This document shows, piece by piece, positions 14,434 through 17,824 of a stretch of DNA of 17,824 bases. Numbering within the stretch: the first letter of the stretch is position 1; each line of letters begins with the position of its first letter. This DNA is from Desulfobacterales bacterium (lineage in GTDB: Bacteria; Desulfobacterota; Desulfobacteria; Desulfobacterales; UBA2174_A): the NCBI GenBank assembly GCA_025454075.1, contig JALOPD010000048.1, positions 1 to 17,824 of the forward strand. Direction: 5' to 3'. The notes under the pieces were generated by a model. The model saw nothing but the letters and a program-made list of their open reading frames with translations, was not told where the DNA came from and ran no database searches. A program made the position numbers and the translations under genes.

Positions 14434-15513
14434 ATGTTCAGCACCCTCGGGACCGTGTTCAAAGTGACCACCTTCGGCGAGTCCCACTGCGCCGGCGTCG
14501 GTGCGGTGGTGGACGGCTGCCCGCCGCGGCTGCCGCTGACCGAGGCCGACATCCAGCGCCAGCTCGACCGCCGCCGGCCCGGCCAGAGCCTGCTCACGAC
14601 CGACCGGGACGAGGCCGACACGGTCGCCATCCTGAGCGGAACGGAAAACGGCCTCACCCTGGGGACCCCGATTGCGCTGCTGGTTCACAACAAGGACCAG
14701 CGGCCGGCCGACTACGCCTCCATAAGCCAGGCGCCGCGCCCCTCCCATGCCGACTACACCTACCAGGTGAAATACGGGATCCGCGCGGCCAGCGGCGGCG
14801 GCCGTTCGAGCGCGCGCGAGACCGTCGGCCGCGTGGCGGCCGGGGCCGTCGCAGAGAAATTCCTGTGGGAGCGCTTCGGGGTGGAGATCGTCGCCTGGGT
14901 CAGTGCGGTCGGTGAGGTGGAGGCCCCGGGCCTCGACGTTGCCGCCGTCGGCCGGGGCGGCGTGGATCGGTTCGACGTGCGTTGCCCGCACGCGGAATCC
15001 GCGGAGCGCATGATGGCCGAGATCGCCAGGGCGAAGGAGGCCAGGGATTCGGTCGGAGGTGTCGTCACCTGCGTGTGCCGCAGCGTGCCCGCGGGTTTGG
15101 GCGAGCCGGTGTTCGGCAAGGCCGAGGCCCTGCTGGCCCAGGCCATGCTGTCCCTCCCGGCCACCAAGGGCTTCGAGATCGGCTCGGGGTTTGCCGGCGC
15201 CCGCATGCGCGGCAGCGCCCACAACGACCCCTTCGTGTTGAAGGCCGGCCGCCTGGGCACTCTCACCAACCGCAGCGGAGGCGTTCAGGGCGGCATCACC
15301 AACGGCGAGCCCGTCGTCTTCCGCGTGGCCTTCAAGCCGCCGGCGACCATCGGCCGGGCCCAGCAGACCGCCGGCTTCGAGGGCGAGCCGGTCACGCTGG
15401 AAGCCAAGGGCCGCCACGACCCCTGCGTCGTCCCGCGCGCCGTGCCCATCGTGGAGAGCATGGCGGCCCTGGTGCTGGCCGACCTGGCGCTGATTCAGAG
15501 CATGCGCCGATAA
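14434..15513 (+). CDS. aroC: Chorismate synthase
   Basis: 359 residues; the ATG follows AGGAG by 7-8 nt. Chorismate synthase converts 5-enolpyruvylshikimate-3-phosphate to chorismate with reduced FMN, the last common step of aromatic amino acid synthesis. Clear family motifs are GESHCAGVG (15-23, H18), RRRPGQS (46-52), [10 protein letters not shown] with H105 (101-110), [13 protein letters not shown] (118-130), KGFEIGSGF (245-253), [12 protein letters not shown] (281-292) and [16 protein letters not shown] (326-341). Many of these, including GESHC and [12 protein letters not shown], are closer to the fungal/plant type (for example yeast Aro2) than to the common E. coli type with GESHG. Whether it also has the flavin reductase activity of the yeast enzyme cannot be read. 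It is not beside other shikimate genes; the flanking gaps are 140 and 268 bp. Confidence 0.95.
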   Translation: MFSTLGTVFKVTTFGESHCAGVGAVVDGCPPRLPLTEADIQRQLDRRRPGQSLLTTDRDEADTVAILSGTENGLTLGTPIALLVHNKDQRPADYASISQAPRPSHADYTYQVKYGIRAASGGGRSSARETVGRVAAGAVAEKFLWERFGVEIVAWVSAVGEVEAPGLDVAAVGRGGVDRFDVRCPHAESAERMMAEIARAKEARDSVGGVVTCVCRSVPAGLGEPVFGKAEALLAQAMLSLPATKGFEIGSGFAGARMRGSAHNDPFVLKAGRLGTLTNRSGGVQGGITNGEPVVFRVAFKPPATIGRAQQTAGFEGEPVTLEAKGRHDPCVVPRAVPIVESMAALVLADLALIQSMRR

Positions 15514-15781
15514 CCGGCAAACCCTCCCTTGTATTTCTGCGAAAACCTCGTCTTTTCAGCTTGTTGTATGATATCGACATTTATCGGCCGTGGCTGACTC
15601 GAATCGGGGCGACCACACGTTTTTCTGATCGTGGTCGGCTTCTGATGACGATTCATTTTATTTCAGCAGTTGCAGCCTCTGTTTTTTCCTAATTGATTTA
15701 CGCTACGCCCTGATGTAAACGTGCTCATCCGAGTTCGGCGGTTTTCGCCTGTTAACTTCATCTGAGAAAGAGGAGGCATTT

Positions 15782-16777
15782 ATGAAGAGGTTCGGACTGG
15801 TGGTCCTGGCGCTGATGTTGACGATGGGATTGAACGCGCACGCTCAGACCCAGAAACTCGTCATTGCCACCGGCGGCATCGGCGGCGTTTACTACTACTA
15901 CGGCACGCAGGTGAGTGAAATCGTAAATAAGAATGGTATCGCTGCGGCCACCGCGATGCAGACCGCCGCCTCGGTGGACAACATGCTGCTGATCCGCGAC
16001 AAGACCGACCCGGCCAAAAACACCTTTTTCATCGCAACCGTGCTGCCCGACACGGCCTATTTCACTGTCACGGGCAAACATGAAAAATTCAAAGAGAAGC
16101 CTGTGAAGGCCAACATCCTGTGGATGATGTACCCGAACTATCTTCATATCGTAACCACGGACAAATCCGGGGTCGCCAAGCTGGCGGATATTCAGGACAA
16201 GCGGGTCTCCACGGGCGCCCCGGGATCGGGCACGGAATTCACGGCACTCAACTTGATCGAAGCCGCCAAGATCGACCCCGCCAAGTTCAAGAAATGGGAG
16301 AAACTCGGCGCCAAGGAATCCGAAGAGGCGCTGGCCAACGGGACCGTTGATGCGTTTGTCTGGTCCGGGGGGCTGCCCACCGGTTCACTGGTCGAACTGT
16401 CCAATACCCTGGATCGCAAGGGCCTGAAGCTGACCCTGGTGCCGCTGCCCGAAACCGATCCGGGCGTCGCCAGTTTCATAAAAAATTTTTCGGGATTGGT
16501 CGATTCCCTGATGATCCCGAAGGATGTCTATGGCACCGCCGCCGACACGCCCACGCTGGCCTTCTGGAACATGTTTGTCTGCCCGGAAAACCTTTCCACG
16601 GAACTGGCCTACAAGACAACGAAGGCGGTCTTTGAAAACCTGGATACCCTGCGGGCTTCCGTGAAGGCGGCCAAGGACACCAACCCGGAGAGCACCGCCA
16701 AATTCATCGGCAAAAGCGCCATCCCCTTCCACCCCGGGGCGGTCCAGTTCTTCAAAGAGAAGGGTTTGGTGAAGTAG
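15782..16777 (+). CDS. TAXI-family TRAP transporter solute-binding protein
   Basis: 331 residues with GAGGAGG 5 nt before the ATG. A signal peptide ends near AHAQ (about residue 22), so the protein acts in the periplasm. The mature start, LVIATGGIGGVYYYYGTQVSEI, is a TAXI-type motif, and KRVSTGAPGSGTE (about 140-152) and DAFVWSGGLPTGSL (about 187-200) are the other usual landmarks. TAXI proteins deliver small organic acids or amino acids (for example glutamate or 2-oxoglutarate in the few studied cases) to a fused TRAP permease. The next two genes, a DUF1850-like protein and the permease, complete the standard operon. The 268-bp upstream gap shows no convincing promoter. Ligand unknown. Confidence 0.93.
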   Translation: MKRFGLVVLALMLTMGLNAHAQTQKLVIATGGIGGVYYYYGTQVSEIVNKNGIAAATAMQTAASVDNMLLIRDKTDPAKNTFFIATVLPDTAYFTVTGKHEKFKEKPVKANILWMMYPNYLHIVTTDKSGVAKLADIQDKRVSTGAPGSGTEFTALNLIEAAKIDPAKFKKWEKLGAKESEEALANGTVDAFVWSGGLPTGSLVELSNTLDRKGLKLTLVPLPETDPGVASFIKNFSGLVDSLMIPKDVYGTAADTPTLAFWNMFVCPENLSTELAYKTTKAVFENLDTLRASVKAAKDTNPESTAKFIGKSAIPFHPGAVQFFKEKGLVK

Positions 16778-16784
16778 CGCAGGC

Positions 16785-17186
16785 ATGCGCCTTCGTCGGC
16801 TCACCTTCGTCGGCGGTTTTATAGCCTGCCTGCTGTTTGCGGCCGCGGCCAAGCCGGCCGTGGTCTCGACGGACCAAAAGACCGGGCTGCTGCTGCTGTT
16901 TCGCGGCCAGTCCGGTCAGATCCGTTTCATCAATTCGGTCACGGGCGAGCCGGTGGTGATCCGTTTCCGGATCGGGGGCCTGTTCCGGGATTTTTCGGTC
17001 TCCACCGACCCCCTCACCGAAGCCTACTACACCTCCGGTACGTATTCCCTGAGCGAGGCGGCCGCGACGGAGGCGACCGCCGCTCTGAGATTTTGCTCGA
17101 TCGGGGGGATGTCCCTGAGGCTGGGGTTTTACGACATCGAAGTCAGAGAGGAATGCCTGGAGGTGAGACTGCTGTGGACCATCTGA
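16785..17186 (+). CDS. DUF1850-like protein of a TAXI-TRAP operon
   Basis: 133 residues, starting 7 bp after the TAXI gene; the ribosome binding site is weak, so translational coupling is likely. A hydrophobic N-terminal segment (about 7-22) looks like a signal peptide or anchor. The motif IRFINSVTGEPVVIRFRIG (about 46-64) resembles the I-x-Y-x-x-SV-x-x-x-PV pattern of DUF1850 proteins, which are regularly found between TAXI binding proteins and fused TRAP permeases. The later GTYSLSEAA region is less typical. Its role is not known; it may help assemble or modulate the transporter on the periplasmic side. Its 3' end overlaps the permease start by 13 bp. Confidence 0.7.
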   Translation: MRLRRLTFVGGFIACLLFAAAAKPAVVSTDQKTGLLLLFRGQSGQIRFINSVTGEPVVIRFRIGGLFRDFSVSTDPLTEAYYTSGTYSLSEAAATEATAALRFCSIGGMSLRLGFYDIEVREECLEVRLLWTI

Positions 17187-17824
17187 TTCGGAGACTGCTT
17201 TACATCGTGGCCGTTCTGGGGACCCTTTATCACCTCTACATCGTCCTCCACCCCTACCTGCCGCTGGAATTCCTGCGCGTTTCGATCCTGGACCTGACCC
17301 AGGTGCAGCGGGCGACGCATGTTTTTCTGATTTCCTTCCTGGGGTACCTGCTGAACTTCATCTGGATAAAAAAAAGGAAAGTCGCCGGCAGCCTTCCCCT
17401 GGCGGTGCTGACGGCACTCATGGTCTACGAATTTCTGAAGCTGGACCTGGACGTTTCCTTCAAGGCGGCCGCCGTGGCGGTGTGGGCCTGCACCATGCTG
17501 CCCACCCTCATTCCCGCCTTTCAGCGGGCTTCCAACCTTGCCTGCGCCGCGCTGAGCTTTCTGCCGTTCGTCTACCTCGTCGTCAACTACGACAAGCTGA
17601 TTTACCGCGCCATCATGCCGGAGCCGTGGGACCTGGTCATGGCCCTGAGCGAGGTCCTGCTGGTGCTCGGCATCATCTTCCGGCTGAGCGGCCCCATCAT
17701 GCCGGTCTTCGCCATGGTGTTCGTGCTGTACAATCTTTACGGGGACCTCATACCGGGCTATTTCTCCAGCCCCGGCTTCAGCATCGACATGCTGCTGGGC
17801 AAAATGTACTGCGAGACCGAAGCC
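17174..17824 (+). CDS. TRAP transporter fused permease (TAXI type), N-terminal part, cut by the window end
   Basis: 217 residues are visible, with the rest beyond the window. I chose GTG 17174 because GGAGGTGA lies 7 nt upstream; an in-frame ATG at 17153 has its purine-rich sequence too close. The start overlaps the DUF1850-like gene by 13 bp, as expected for translational coupling. Hydrophobic segments lie at about 8-25, 48-65, 73-88, 97-115, 121-138, 154-170 and 173-190. The sequence TQVQRATHVFLISFLGYLL (42-60) and SGPIMPVFAMVFVLYNLYGD, followed by LIPGYFSSPGFSID (172-205), matches the N-terminal DctQ-like half of fused TRAP permeases, which normally run to 600 residues or more with a DctM-type C-terminal half. 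It moves the TAXI ligand into the cell with a cation. Confidence 0.88.
   Translation, partial: MDHLIRRLLYIVAVLGTLYHLYIVLHPYLPLEFLRVSILDLTQVQRATHVFLISFLGYLLNFIWIKKRKVAGSLPLAVLTALMVYEFLKLDLDVSFKAAAVAVWACTMLPTLIPAFQRASNLACAALSFLPFVYLVVNYDKLIYRAIMPEPWDLVMALSEVLLVLGIIFRLSGPIMPVFAMVFVLYNLYGDLIPGYFSSPGFSIDMLLGKMYCETEA

Noticed and set aside
15609..15636. Hairpin CGACCAC/GTGGTCG as a terminator of aroC
   Set aside because: The stem is 7 bp with a 14-nt loop and no T-run directly after it. A separate T6 run at 15682-15687 has only a poor, bulged stem (15664-15681), so no terminator is claimed.
15688..15720. Promoter for the TAXI operon (TTGATT with a poor -10 further on)
   Set aside because: The -10 candidate is far from consensus, so the pair was not listed as a feature.

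Overview
The window looks like a chromosomal piece of a GC-rich anaerobic bacterium, most likely a Desulfobacterota (deltaproteobacterial) sulfate reducer or syntroph. This is an inference from gene content: a corrinoid-dependent methyltransferase fusion, a LarA-type nickel-enzyme homologue, and two organic-acid uptake systems (TctABC and TAXI-TRAP). No rRNA, tRNA, CRISPR array or intact mobile element was seen.

Layout. Everything left of about 7640 is on the minus strand and everything right of 7786 is on the plus strand, around one AT-rich divergent promoter region (7640-7785). Reading leftward from the promoter: a GntR/FCD regulator, an HpaI-type aldolase, a D-2-hydroxyacid dehydrogenase, a DapA-superfamily aldolase and a hydroxypyruvate-isomerase family protein, most of them closely spaced with strong Shine-Dalgarno sites. 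Further left, after larger gaps and probably with their own promoters, are an 83-residue unknown protein, a MoaB-type protein, a glycine-amidinotransferase-like enzyme with a hairpin in its leader, a decayed Fic-like remnant, and a small ABM-fold protein at the edge.

Reading rightward from the promoter: a 641-residue protein joining a uroporphyrinogen-decarboxylase-fold methyltransferase to a corrinoid-binding domain (the CmuA domain order), then tctB-tctA-tctC, a LarA/DUF2088 homologue, a chorismate synthase with eukaryote-type motifs, and the start of a TAXI-TRAP operon (binding protein, DUF1850-like protein, fused permease cut by the window end).

How the parts may work together (inference). 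The regulator, the two aldolases, the hydroxyacid dehydrogenase, the isomerase, the LarA homologue and the carboxylate transporters fit a catabolic island for a 2-hydroxy acid or sugar-acid-like compound. The divergent methyltransferase-corrinoid fusion suggests that the imported substrate carries a methyl group (O-, N-, S- or halo-linked) that is removed first. The substrate cannot be named from sequence. A 10-bp palindrome overlapping the regulator's own -10 element, and a second related inverted repeat inside the methyltransferase promoter, suggest that the GntR protein controls both arms. The amidinotransferase, MoaB, AroC and Fic remnant do not obviously belong to this pathway.
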